Shown: in pieces, positions 24,283 to 32,908 of the stretch
Numbering within the stretch: position 1 is the stretch's first letter
How the letters are laid out: every line of letters begins with the position of its first letter
Position numbers and translations under genes: made by a program
Origin: Purshia tridentata
Lineage: Eukaryota; Streptophyta; Magnoliopsida; Rosales; Rosaceae
NCBI GenBank assembly: GCA_003254885.1
Contig: QANT01000845.1
Location: forward strand, 1-32,908
Reading direction: 5' to 3'
Length of the DNA stretch: 32,908 nt
The notes under the pieces: generated by a model
Seen by the model: the letters and a program-made list of their open reading frames with translations, nothing else
Told to the model about the DNA's origin: nothing
Database searches by the model: none

Positions 24283-24532
24283 AGTACTGGATGGAGCCAA
24301 GATAAATATAGGCTATAAATAATTTGGTTTACCATCTTTTATATTCGCAGAACACTTATATTTCTAGCTACCATCTTATAATTAGAATTGAGTTATTATT
24401 ATATTTAAACTTTGTTTACACAGCTCTTAATTATAATTTAAATAATTTTTGTACGCATATTTCATTTTCTTTTTTATATTGATATATGCTGAAACTTTTG
24501 TATTGATATATGTTAAAGCAATAAAAATTAAT
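24283..24532 (+). repeat. Direct copy of the zinc-finger 3' flank (module A, copy 1, left part)
   Basis: This stretch matches 31341-31520 with small gaps, sharing blocks such as GGATGGAGCCAAGA, ACCATCTTTTATATTCG, ATCTTATAATTAGAATTGAG and GATATATGTTAAAGCAATAA. It has an extra block of roughly 70-80 bases relative to the other copy. It is broken at 24532 by the foldback element and resumes at 26699. Confidence 0.8.
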
Positions 24533-26689
24533 GGCTCATTTACAAATTAGTCCATCAAACTATAGGAGTACTTTTAAGTTGCTCCCTAAATTAAAAAAAC
24601 TTACAAGCACATTCACATACTATCTGAAATCATGCAACGTTAATGATTCCGTCTATTATTCCATTAAATACTGACATGGCTTTGCTAACTAGGTTTTTCT
24701 CAATGACGTGGATGTCATGTGGATGCCACGTAGATGTCATGTGGATGCCACCAAATTAATAAAAATGCTCAATTACAAATTAACTTATTGAACTATAAGG
24801 GTACTTTCAAATTACTCCCTAAATTAAAAACTTACAAAATAAGGGGTACTTTTAAATTGCTCCATAAATTAAAAAAACTTACAAAATAATAGAATTTTTT
24901 TTCTCTCTCCTCCATCTATTTCTCTCTCTGATTTCGTTTTATTTTTCTTCTTTTTTTTCATTTTTAAATAAATCACAAATACATTTTACATAAAAATAAA
25001 GAGTTAATTACAAATAAATCAATAAATCAATAAAACATTTCACAATTACATTTTAATCAATACACTTTTTCATAATTTCATTTCATTTACTATTGACCAA
25101 AAGCAGATTGGCCTTAGTGACTAAAGTGAGATATGATTTCAAAACTCATTAACCATTATGGGAAAAGAAAATTGACATTAACCATTATGTAATATTAAAA
25201 TGTTTTATTGATTTAAATATAATTTTATATTAAAGAAGAACTTACAAAATAATAATAAAAAACTTTATTCTTTCTTTCTCATTTTTTTCTCTCCTTCTCT
25301 CACTCTCTCATTTTGTTTTTGTTTTCCTTCTTGTTTTTTAATTTTATTATGGTAAATTAATTGAATTTAATTATGATGAAAACTCACACTACATATCTGT
25401 ACATGGTTTTTTTTTTCTTTTTTTTGAATCCTATACGAACTAACAAGTTTAGGAATTTCAACTACAACTACATTAACCCCAATCTGAGCCCCCCAAAATT
25501 TGGAAGCTCAAAGTTTGCCTTTTTATTTCTTGGTTTTCTTCATGATTGTCTTTGATTTTCTATCTTAAAGTTTTTCTTTTGGGTTTTTTTCGGGTGACAA
25601 TGGGTCTTCACCTCAAGATATGATGGTGAGTGGGATATCAAGATGTGAAATTTTTGGAACCTCTTGTCCAACGTCATCCAATTTATCAACTTTCTCAAAG
25701 AGGTTATAGATTAGAAAAAGTTGATAAATTAGATGAGGATAAATAAGAGGTCCCACAAATTTCACATTTTGATATCCACTCAAGTGATCACAACCACTCT
25801 TGAGGTGTTGAAAACCCATTTTCAACCAAAAAAAAAGCCCCAAAAAGAAAAACCTCAAGATATAAAATCAATGAAAATGAAAAAAAGAAAAAGGCTGATT
25901 TTGAGCTTCCAAAATTTGGGGGCCTCGCGTTGGGGTTGATGTATTTATAGTTGAAATACTTAAGCTTATTATTTTATTTGAGATTTTGAAAACATAAAAA
26001 TAAAAAAATGTACAAATCTACGATGTAGGTTTTTATTATAATTAAGTTCAATCAATTCACCATAATCAAATTCAAAAACAAGAAAAAAAACTGAAATCAA
26101 AGAGAGAAATAGATGGAGGAGAGAGAAAAAAATTCTATTATTTTGTAATTTTGGTAATTTTTTTAATTTAGGAAGCAATTTGAAAGTACTACTTATTTTG
26201 TAAGTTTTTTACATTTATAGAGCAATTTGAAAGTACTCCTATAATTTGATGGGCTAATTTGCAATTGAGAATTTTTATTAATTTGTTGTCCACGTGGCAT
26301 CCACATAACATCCTCGTCATTAAAAAAACTCAATCAGCAAAACCATGTCAGCACTTATCGAAATAATGGACAGAATCACTAATGCTGTATGGTTTTAAAT
26401 AAAGTTTTTTACATTTATAGAGCAATTTGAAAGTACCCCTATAATTTGATGGGCTAATTTGCAATTGAGAATTTTTATTAATTTGTTGTCCACGTGGCAT
26501 ACACATAACATCCTCGTCATTAAAAAAACTCAATCAGCAAAACCATGTCAGCACTTATCGGAATAATGGACAAAATCACTAATGCTGTATGGTTTCAAAT
26601 AATCTGCGGATGTGTTTGTAAGTTTTTTTAATTGAAGGAGCAACTTGAAAGTACCCCTATAGTTCGATGGACTAATTTGTAATTGAGTC
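24533..26689. mobile_element. Mutator-like foldback element, 9-bp target duplication
   Basis: A 2,157-bp insertion. Its ends are inverted: the left starts GGCTCATTTACAAATTAGTC and the right end, reversed and complemented, starts GACTCAATTACAAATTAGTC, with similarity running on through the CAAACTATAGG and AAGTTGCTCC region. AAAATTAAT is duplicated exactly at 24524-24532 and 26690-26698; the uninterrupted copy at about 31510-31525 shows the empty site. Nine-base duplications are typical of Mutator-like elements. Most of the element folds back on itself, with a centre near 25700 (AATTTATCAAC near 25680 against GTTGATAAATT near 25720). It encodes no transposase; its open frames are mirror images across the hairpin. 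Confidence 0.85.
26202..26601. repeat. 200-bp tandem duplication inside the foldback element
   Basis: Positions 26202-26401 and 26402-26601 are almost identical at a period of exactly 200 bp, differing at only a few bases (for example GTACTCC against GTACCCC, and GGCATCC against GGCATAC). The duplicated unit includes an internal copy of the terminal repeat. The left arm has its own extra partial copies of that motif near 24773 and 24840. Confidence 0.9.
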
Positions 26690-26698
26690 AAAATTAAT

Positions 26699-27109
26699 TA
26701 TAGTATTAGGATACAATTGCAAATAAGTTTTGGAAATAAAGGCTAATAAAATTCAATTGAAAAATATTAGGAGAAAGACGTCACCACCAATTCAATACGT
26801 TTTATTTTTTGGACAGCCATGTATAAGTATAACAATAACCAGGTTGCCTTGGGAAAGTAATAATCCTGTTTAAGTAATAAAGTTAGAGTTTAATAATTAA
26901 ACTCTTTGCACGTGTCAATAATGGACCGGGCCGACTATCCTCTCTCTCCTATATACCTCTAAGGTCTAAGGCAAGTTGCAACTCTTTTATTTTTGTTTTT
27001 CTTAATCCAAATCCTTGCTGCCCTATAAATAAAGGGACGATTGCTTTTTATTTTTTCATAAAAGTTCATAGCTGCCTTTCCTGATTCACGTGAAGCAAGG
27101 CTTAAAATT
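26699..27109 (+). promoter_or_regulatory. Module A remainder and promoter of the F-box gene
   Basis: After the right target duplication of the foldback element the module resumes (TAGTATTAGGATACAATTGC, AGACGTCACCACC). Relative to the other copies it lacks about 100 bases near 26800. The promoter part has a G-box CACGTG at 26909-26914 and a TATA box TATAAAT at 27024-27030, about 80 bp before the ATG at 27110. Both motifs and their spacing are conserved in the inverted copy at 32908-31990, which supports real function before decay. Confidence 0.6.
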
Positions 27110-28737
27110 ATGGACTCAGGTATGTTTTCCAAAGATCAAATATGTTTTCCATAGTTCAGATTCAATATATGTGTTAATACTATTTACTACTTTTCCATAA
27201 GATCAAATTATGTGATATCATATACTGCAAATATTTCTAGATATAAAAACAGTATAGAAAATTAATTGCAAAAGGTAATTTAAAAATATCCCTTGATCAA
27301 TAGATTATGATTGACGGTTTTGAGAAATATGCAGTGGTGTTAAGTGTTAAATTTGCATAAACACGATCATATATATACTGTTTAATTATTACTAAGTGAG
27401 AAAATAAAGTTTATAGAATGATGAATTTCTTATTTAGTATTAGTTAGGAATAGTAAGTTGTATGTATTTCGATTTCCATAATATATGGTGTATGCGTCCG
27501 ATTAATATATCCAATTTTACTTTGTTGATTTGAAAAGAAGAAAATAGTCTGTACGAAATTAAGTTATCAATATTTTGATCATAAATATATTTTCTTCTTT
27601 TTCAGATTGGGCGGAATTGCTTGAGCACTTTTTAGATTCAATTTTAAAGAAATTAGTGCCATTACCAGGTTATCATTCGTTGTTAGATTATTGGCGATTT
27701 AGTGTTGTTTGTATATAATGGCAATGTGTAGCAAAAAACAATTTCAAGTTGACAAGTAGACATCAACCTCCAATGCTTTTGATTTCCACCGACAAAGAAG
27801 ACACGTGGAATATATACAATGTCATGGAAAGCAAAGTTATTGTAGTGCAATTAAGCTTCCGAATAAGCGATTTTGTGGGTCTTCAAAAGGATGGCTAATA
27901 AGTGTAGAAGAAAATTTCGCAGTAACTTTGGTAAACCCATTCTCAAGGATTAAAGGGAGGGAAGTGAAGAAAAACTCAGTCATTCGTCTTCCTCCACTAA
28001 CTAGTCCAGATGGGGGTTGGGTTGTACACTATAACCATTATGTCTTCAAGGCTACAATTTCAGCAGACCCAATTATAAATGCAAATGATTGCATTGTTGT
28101 GGTTATATATGCGGATGTTCTTGGGTTGGCTTTCATTAGACTTACCAAAGACACAACATGGACTTATGTTAATCAAGAGAATCGCTTAATTGATGAAGTT
28201 GTTTCCATTGAAGATAAATTTTATGCTATTGATCAGTGGAGCAAACTTTTATCTTTTGATTTTACTTCGCCGTCCAATGTGAGTGTAAAATATGTTGCAC
28301 CAAGCTTACACGAAGAAAGAAGTAACAAAAAGAGATATCTTGTGCATTTAGATGATACAAAATTCTTGATGGTTGAAAGATATATTAGGGATTATGATGA
28401 TAGATATATAACAACACAATTCAAAGTTTTCAAATTGAATTTCGAAGAGGGTGAGTGAATTGAGAAGAGTACCTTAGGTGATATTTCTCTTTTTGTGGGC
28501 GACAACTCTACAATTTATGTTTTGGCATCAAATATTTCAGGATGTTTATCTGATTCAATATATTTCAATCATGATGATCAGCAAATGTATTATGATCTGC
28601 AAGCACCTTATGATTTTGGTGTATATGATTTCAAAAATCGAAGATTTCTAGAGCCTTATAACATATACCCCAAGACTCTATTTGATATGGCCAGGCGACC
28701 TCCAATTTGGGTGGTACCAAGTCTTCAAGCAAGCTAG
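27110..28737 (+). pseudogene. F-box/DUF295 (KIB-type) gene, disrupted
   Basis: Plant F-box proteins of the DUF295 (KIB) group bring substrates to SCF ubiquitin ligases. Exon 1 is 27110-27119 (MDS plus one base); the intron runs 27120-27605 (GT-AG) and exon 2 starts at 27606. Exon 2 opens with an F-box-like WAELLEHFLDSILKKLVPLP and RFSVVC, then TAA at 27716-27718. A net one-base loss (or two-base gain) near 27836-27838 shifts the frame. After it the DUF295 propeller reads well, for example RFCGSSKGWLISVEENFAV, LVNPFSRI and IRLPPL. TGA at 28456-28458 sits where the family has Trp in GEW; the same frame continues through SLFVGDNSTIYVLASN and SIYF to the end at 28737. Total length would be about 380 residues, normal for the group. 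Few lesions suggest recent decay. GTGAGT at the last lesion resembles a splice donor, so an unusual splice form cannot be excluded, but it would not cure the first stop. Confidence 0.85.
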
Positions 28738-29062
28738 CTGACAAAGTTCTTCTATATCTTCTTATTTAAGTTCGTTTAATTCAAAGTTAGCAAGCCATTT
28801 TGTTTGGTTAGATATTTATTTTCACCAATTGGTCGGTGTGATTTTCATTTTTGCATGTTTTGTTGCTCCATTGAGATCTCTGGTGGTTTGTTTGTTATTT
28901 TTTATTAGAACCCTCTTATATGAAAATGTTATAAGAATTATTAATTTAAGTAATGGTATAGATATTTGACTATTTTCTTAAGTTTCAATATTTCAATAAA
29001 GTCTATTTCAAAATCTCAATTACAATTCTATTTTCATTTGTATTTCTGTTTCGTATTTTATT
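28738..29062. other. Downstream flank of the F-box pseudogene
   Basis: AT-rich non-coding DNA, probably including the former 3' untranslated region. Nothing else is recognised. Confidence 0.4.
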
Positions 29063-29335
29063 ATGTCAAATAGATTTCATTTCAAAATACGTTTAAATTA
29101 TTTGCAAAATTATATTCAACCAGTTAATGAAAGATATATTCATTATTGTTCTACACAACTATCCAACCTCCACCCTGAAGACCCTCAATACCACCTATAC
29201 TACCTTAGTTTCAAATCAGCAAGAGAAGACCTCATCCACACAAACACAGAAATCCGCCAACTCAAAAGAGCTCTCAAAGTTCTATTACTAGGGAGATTTT
29301 GTCCTGGGATAGGTATCTGGTATCAAAGCCATTAG
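29063..29335 (+). CDS. Unrecognised 90-codon frame ending in a primer-site-like motif
   Basis: The frame has fairly balanced composition, with LHPEDPQYHLYYLSFKSARE followed by an amphipathic, possibly coiled-coil stretch (NTEIRQLKRALKVLL). I do not recognise the family. At its end, TGGTATCAAAGCC (29319-29331) resembles the initiator-tRNA-Met primer site TGGTATCAGAGC used by plant LTR retrotransposons and pararetroviruses, with one mismatch. A degraded retroelement is therefore possible. There is no LTR or reverse transcriptase nearby to confirm it, and the frame may not be expressed. Confidence 0.25.
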   Translation: MSNRFHFKIRLNYLQNYIQPVNERYIHYCSTQLSNLHPEDPQYHLYYLSFKSAREDLIHTNTEIRQLKRALKVLLLGRFCPGIGIWYQSH

Positions 29336-29916
29336 GCGAAGAGAGAGAGAGGTACTAGGAACCCTTACGGGGGGTAGGAAACTGCTTTACCCTTGGCCCT
29401 GTTATGGGCCTTATAACATTCCATCATTCCATTATAACCATTCACATATATATACGTTTGGGCGATGTACACTGTAGAGAACGAGAAGGAGAGAGCTAAG
29501 AGGTTTTCCATTAATGGCCATGTGGGTTGATGCCATCATAACCCTTTTTCTTCTTTAAAAGAGAGGTGTCAAGGTTGGTCATAAAAAATGAGAAAATTTC
29601 TATTTCTTGTTTGCTTAATAGGAACATGTTGGGCTTAGACCCCTACTTACTCTCTTGTCCCATCAAACCCCTATCCCAACCTAAGTTAAAAAAACAAAAA
29701 ACAAATATTATGTCAATTTGATCTCTTTTTTTGGTTGCTTATGAATATGATCTCTATGACCCAAGTAATTGTATCACAGTTATATATGACTAATAGACTC
29801 AATCAATTAGGTTTGACTATGGGAACATTAATAAATGATAATCAAATGTTAAATTTGAATGAGACATACAAGATATGCATACTACTCAGTATATATACTT
29901 AAGAAATTTAGTTATT
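29336..29916. other. Non-coding stretch between the unknown frame and the TRIM array
   Basis: It starts with a GA tract and a GC-richer patch (29355-29412) including CCCTTACGGGG and GGCCCTGTTATGGGCC, the latter an imperfect palindrome. The remainder is AT-rich. No gene is supported. Confidence 0.4.
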
Positions 29917-30590
29917 TATCTCAAAACCAATTTACAATGAGAGGAGTAACCCAAACTTAAGCTACTATGCAAGATTATACTTTTTTCAATGTGGGATAAA
30001 ACTCCACATTCACACACGCCCCTGAAGGTGTAGCGTCACTTAAGCCACACACAGAGAAAATTTATATTCATATTGGGTGACGTGGAGCACGTGTGGCCAC
30101 TTGGCCTAACATACATTGGTGAACCTGCTCTGATGCTATGAAGGAATCTAGACATCCATTCCAAAACTAATTGACAATGAGAGGAGTAGCCTAAACCTTA
30201 ATAAGACACTATGCAATGTTATAGTTTTCTAATGTTTAAGGAATCTAGGCATCCATCCTAAAATCAATTGGTAAAGAGAGGAGTAGTCCAAAACATTATA
30301 AGCCACTATGGAAGGTTATAGTTTTTTAATGTGGGATAACACTCTACATTCTCACATGCCCCTACACATGTGGCGTCACTTAAGCCAAACACATGGACAA
30401 TTCATCATATTGGGTGACGTGGAGCACGTGTGGCCAATTGGCCTAACACACATGGGTGAACCGGCTCTTATGCCATAAAAAAAATCTAGACATCCATCTC
30501 AAAACCAGAGAAGTGGCCCAAATCCTCATAAACCACTATACAAGATTATACTTTTCTAATATGAGATAACACTTTACATTCTCACATATA
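29917..30590 (-). mobile_element. Tandem array of TRIM-like retroelements
   Basis: Four LTR-like blocks of about 90-120 bp share AATCTAGACATCCAT, GAGAGGAGTAG, CCACTATG and TAATGTGGGATAA: about 29917-30015, 30143-30234, 30235-30345 and 30480-30590. Two internal segments separate them, each with GGGTGACGTGGAGCACGTGTG and AACATACA- or AACACACA-type flanks. On the minus strand each internal segment begins next to a primer-site-like motif. These are TAGCATCAGAGC (complement of 30127-30138) and TGGCATAAGAGC (complement of 30464-30475), compared with TGGTATCAGAGC. Each ends with a GGGGC purine run before an LTR starting TGTG. No protein is encoded, as expected of terminal-repeat retrotransposons in miniature. 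Block limits are approximate. Confidence 0.7.
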
Positions 30591-31166
30591 TTTCATGCAT
30601 GTTGTAATTAAATTTTAAAGGATTATTTGTTTAATTAAAAATCCTACACAACAGTAATATGAAAAATAAGGGAAGGGTCTTGTTTTTCCTTTTAGTCATC
30701 ATAAGTATTAAGTGATCAAGAGGGAAGGGCCTTGTTTTTTCTCTATTTATTTCATGATCAAGAGTCTTTCCTCTATATATACATGTCTTATCACACTTAA
30801 AACTGTTCATTACTTTTGTTTGCTTTAGTTCATTCATTGCCTTCTCTGTTCATAAGCTAGTTAGTCTCCATTACTTTTGTCCAAAGTATAGCTTTCTTTT
30901 CATGCATTATCATTCTTTTATTTTTTATTTATATTAATTTATGTTTGGCCTCTTTTGATTCTAGCTATCTCATTAATTTTTTGTACATAAAATTCCTTCA
31001 TTTGCAAAATGCTGCCATTTTATTGTGTTTTTTGTTTATTTGGTTTTTTCATTTCAGAGTTCATACATATACATTCTTTTATTTTATTATTTAGATAGAA
31101 ACTAATTAAGAAACTAATTAAGTAGAGGGTTTGGCCTTTTTTGTACCACTTTTTTTATTTGCAAAG
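30591..31166 (+). promoter_or_regulatory. Upstream region of the small zinc-finger gene
   Basis: It contains a TATA-like CTATATATA at 30773-30781 and two near-identical short repeats GGGAAGGGTCTTG and GGGAAGGGCCTTG near 30669 and 30722. The T-rich DNA just before the start ends TTTGCAAAG directly against the ATG at 31167, which looks like a 3' splice site. A leader intron, or an additional upstream exon, is therefore possible. Confidence 0.4.
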
Positions 31167-31340
31167 ATGCCGCTATTTAAGTGTATCAACTGCAGCAAGA
31201 AGTTTGACAGTGTGTCTGGCATGAAGGCTCACCAAGAATCAGCACATCAAGAAAAGTATGCGAAAGCTTGCAGAATTTGTCACAACAAGTTTAAGACAAT
31301 AGAGGAACAAGACATTCACATGGAGGAATGGTGCGATTAA
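31167..31340 (+). CDS. 57-residue two-finger zinc protein
   Basis: Small intact frame starting at ATG 31167 and ending TAA 31340. The upstream open part has no ATG in frame. Finger 1, residues 5-26, is FKCINCSKKFDSVSGMKAHQ then ESAH, a C-x2-C-x12-H-x4-H finger. Finger 2, starting near residue 33, is CRICHNKF then TIEEQDIHMEEWC, a C-x2-C-x12-H-x4-C finger with Cys as last ligand. Almost nothing lies outside the fingers, so it would act as a stand-alone nucleic-acid- or protein-binding microprotein, or be the last exon of a longer one. A truncated duplicate of its 3' end lies at 24196-24282. I do not recognise a named family. Confidence 0.6.
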   Translation: MPLFKCINCSKKFDSVSGMKAHQESAHQEKYAKACRICHNKFKTIEEQDIHMEEWCD

Positions 31341-31698
31341 AGTCATGGATGGAGCCAAGACAAATTATATAAATAATTTGTCTTACCATCTTTTATATTC
31401 GTTGAACACTTATATTATATTTATAGCTACCATCTTATAATTAGAATTGAGTTGTACCATCTTATTATATTTAAACCTTGAAATTTTTGCACTGATATAT
31501 GTTAAAGCAATAAAAATTAATTGTAGTATTAGGATACAATTGCAGATAAGATATGGAAATGAAGGCTAATAAAATTTAATAGAAAAATATTAGGAGAAAG
31601 ACGTCACCACCTATTTCAGACAAAAGCGATTATAATGTAAAAATATAAGTTGGGTCTGGAATTTTCAAAGTTTGCCACTCTTTGAAAAAAATGAAATA
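31341..31698 (+). repeat. Module A, copy 2 (zinc-finger 3' flank)
   Basis: It matches 24283-24532 plus 26699-26800 in direct orientation, and its right part (about 31494-31698) is inverted relative to 32701-32908. It shows the uninterrupted site AAAATTAATTGTAGTATTAGG into which the foldback element inserted in copy 1. Similarity to both other copies ends after ATGAAATACT at 31700. Confidence 0.85.
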
Positions 31699-31725
31699 CT
31701 TATTCTTATTCTCTATAAGAATAAG
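31699..31725. other. Perfect 11-bp hairpin at the end of module A copy 2
   Basis: CTTATTCTTAT (31699-31709) and ATAAGAATAAG (31715-31725) are exact inverted repeats with a 5-base loop. It sits exactly where similarity between duplicated copies stops. Confidence 0.7.
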
Positions 31726-31989
31726 ATTACATTTCATAAGCATTGTAAAGGCTGCCGTGGTCATGCATATAAAAAAAGAGATCAATGTCGTAAGATTAAC
31801 AATAATACTATTTTTATACTAACTTACGTGTCATCATTTTACTGGACTTCTTTATTTTTAAAGTTTTTATTTTTTTTTTGAGTATCTAATATATGAATAT
31901 CGTGTAAATTATCATGTAAAGTAGTATAAAATTATAGTATGAAATCATGAGTTTTCTCTAGACTATTTCATCTACACTATTTCTTAGCA
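31726..31989. other. Spacer between module A copy 2 and the inverted copy
   Basis: AT-rich, unique within the window, with no supported gene. The open frame here runs through low-complexity sequence. Confidence 0.4.
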
Positions 31990-32908
31990 AAATTGGATAT
32001 ATTAATCGAACACATATACCATATATTATGGAAATCGAAACGCATACAACTTACTATTCCTAACTAATACTAAATAAGAAATTCATCATTCTATAAACTT
32101 TATTTTCTTACTTAGTAATAATTAACCCGTATATATATAATCGTGTTTAGGCACAATTAACATATGACACCACTGCATATTCCTCATAACCATCTATCAT
32201 AATCTATTGATCAAGGGATATTTTTAAATTACTTTTTGTAACTAATTTTCTATATTGTTTTCATATCTAGAAATATTTGCAGTATATGATATCACATAAT
32301 TTGATCTTATGGAAAAGTAGTAAATAGTATTAACACATATATTGAATCTGAACTATGGAAAACATAATTTGATCTTTGGAAAACAACCCTGAGTCCATAA
32401 TTTTAAACCTTGCTCCACGTAAATCAGGAAAGGCAGCTATGAACTGTTATGAAAAAATAAAAAGCAATCGTCCCTTCATTTATAGGGCAACAAGGATTTG
32501 GTTTAAGAAAAACAAAATTAAAAGAGTTGCAACTTGCCCTACTCCTAGAGGATATATAGGAGAGAGAGGATAGTCGGCCGGATCTATTGTTGACACGTGC
32601 AAAGAGTTTACTTAACCAGGATTATTATTTTCTCAAAGAAACCAAGATTATTGTTATACTTAGGCTATCCAAAAAATAAAACGTAGATTTGCTTGTCAAG
32701 TATTTCATTTTTTTCAAAGAGTGGCAAACTTTGAAAATTTCAGACCCAACTTATATTTTTACATTATAATCACTTTTGTCTTAAATTAGTGGTGACATCT
32801 TTCTCCTAATCTTTTTCTATTGAATTTTATTAGCCTTCATTTCCATATCTTATTTGCAATTGTATCCTAATATTACAATTAATTTTTATTGCTTTAACAT
32901 ATATCAAT
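31990..32908 (-). repeat. Inverted copy of F-box promoter, exon 1 and part of intron 1
   Basis: Read on the minus strand, this matches module A followed by about 26805-27517 at high identity. It includes the G-box (32594-32599), the TATA box (32478-32484) and the exon 1 ATG (32396-32398) with MDS. The exon 1 donor differs: GGTATGT in the pseudogene is GGGTTGT here. Similarity stops inside intron 1 at about 31990 (27517 in the other copy), so no F-box coding exon follows. The repeat runs off the right edge of the window. Confidence 0.9.

Noticed and set aside
25361..26178. Several 64-81 codon frames on both strands
   Set aside because: They mirror each other across the hairpin of the foldback element and are low in complexity.
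28495..28737. Separate 80-codon gene
   Set aside because: It is in the same frame as the upstream DUF295 segment and continues it after a single TGA, so it is the end of the F-box pseudogene.
32376..32573. 65-codon plus-strand frame
   Set aside because: It runs antisense through the duplicated F-box leader and exon 1 and has no counterpart supported in the other copy.
1..32908. tRNA, rRNA or CRISPR-like arrays
   Set aside because: No tRNA-like box A/box B pair or rRNA sequence was seen, and no regularly spaced short repeats with unique spacers; the tandem repeats present are explained by transposons and microsatellites.

Overview
This window is eudicot nuclear DNA. It is AT-rich and intron-rich, full of microsatellites and decayed transposons, and its two intact multi-domain genes belong to plant families. 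A woody rosid is plausible, but I cannot name the species. Three ambiguous bases (20755, 21439, 22687) lie in or beside simple repeats.

Layout. Positions 1-4000 are intergenic, with a PIF/Harbinger-like end at the left edge and one end of a CACTA (En/Spm) element at 1940. At 4412-6211 (+) is an intact single-exon class I TCP transcription factor of the TCP8 type, behind a GA/CT-rich leader with three small uORFs. Positions 6212-13500 are mostly non-coding. They carry a clean hAT-type MITE (8200-8540, perfect 8-bp target duplication), a foldback MITE-like repeat (10850-11180) and a 55-bp tandem duplication. At 13513-21020 (-) is an EI24-like ER membrane protein gene. I rebuilt it as 11 coding exons, all introns GT-AG, giving a continuous 339-residue protein that ends in a dilysine KKDL tail. 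Three of its introns hold coding debris of LINE retrotransposons.

The right third (21.9-32.9 kb) is a transposon-rich, duplicated region. A LINE fragment (zinc-knuckle plus RNase H region) is followed by a 1,404-bp hAT element with an 8-bp target duplication. A 2,157-bp Mutator-like foldback element with a 9-bp target duplication has landed in a duplicated module. Then come an F-box/DUF295 pseudogene (27110-28737, two stops and one frameshift), a tandem array of TRIM-like retroelements, and a 57-residue two-finger zinc protein gene (31167-31340).

The most unusual structure is a segmental duplication. The block running from the 3' end of the zinc-finger gene, through a spacer, to the promoter, first exon and part of intron 1 of the F-box gene exists in pieces: a direct copy left of the F-box pseudogene (split by the foldback element), a direct partial copy after the zinc-finger gene, and an inverted copy running off the right edge (31990-32908). 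The F-box and zinc-finger loci therefore sit between inverted repeats nearly 1 kb long. A second copy of the F-box promoter points back at the zinc-finger gene. No new enzymatic or defence system is evident; the interest lies in this architecture and in its capacity to make hairpin or antisense RNA.
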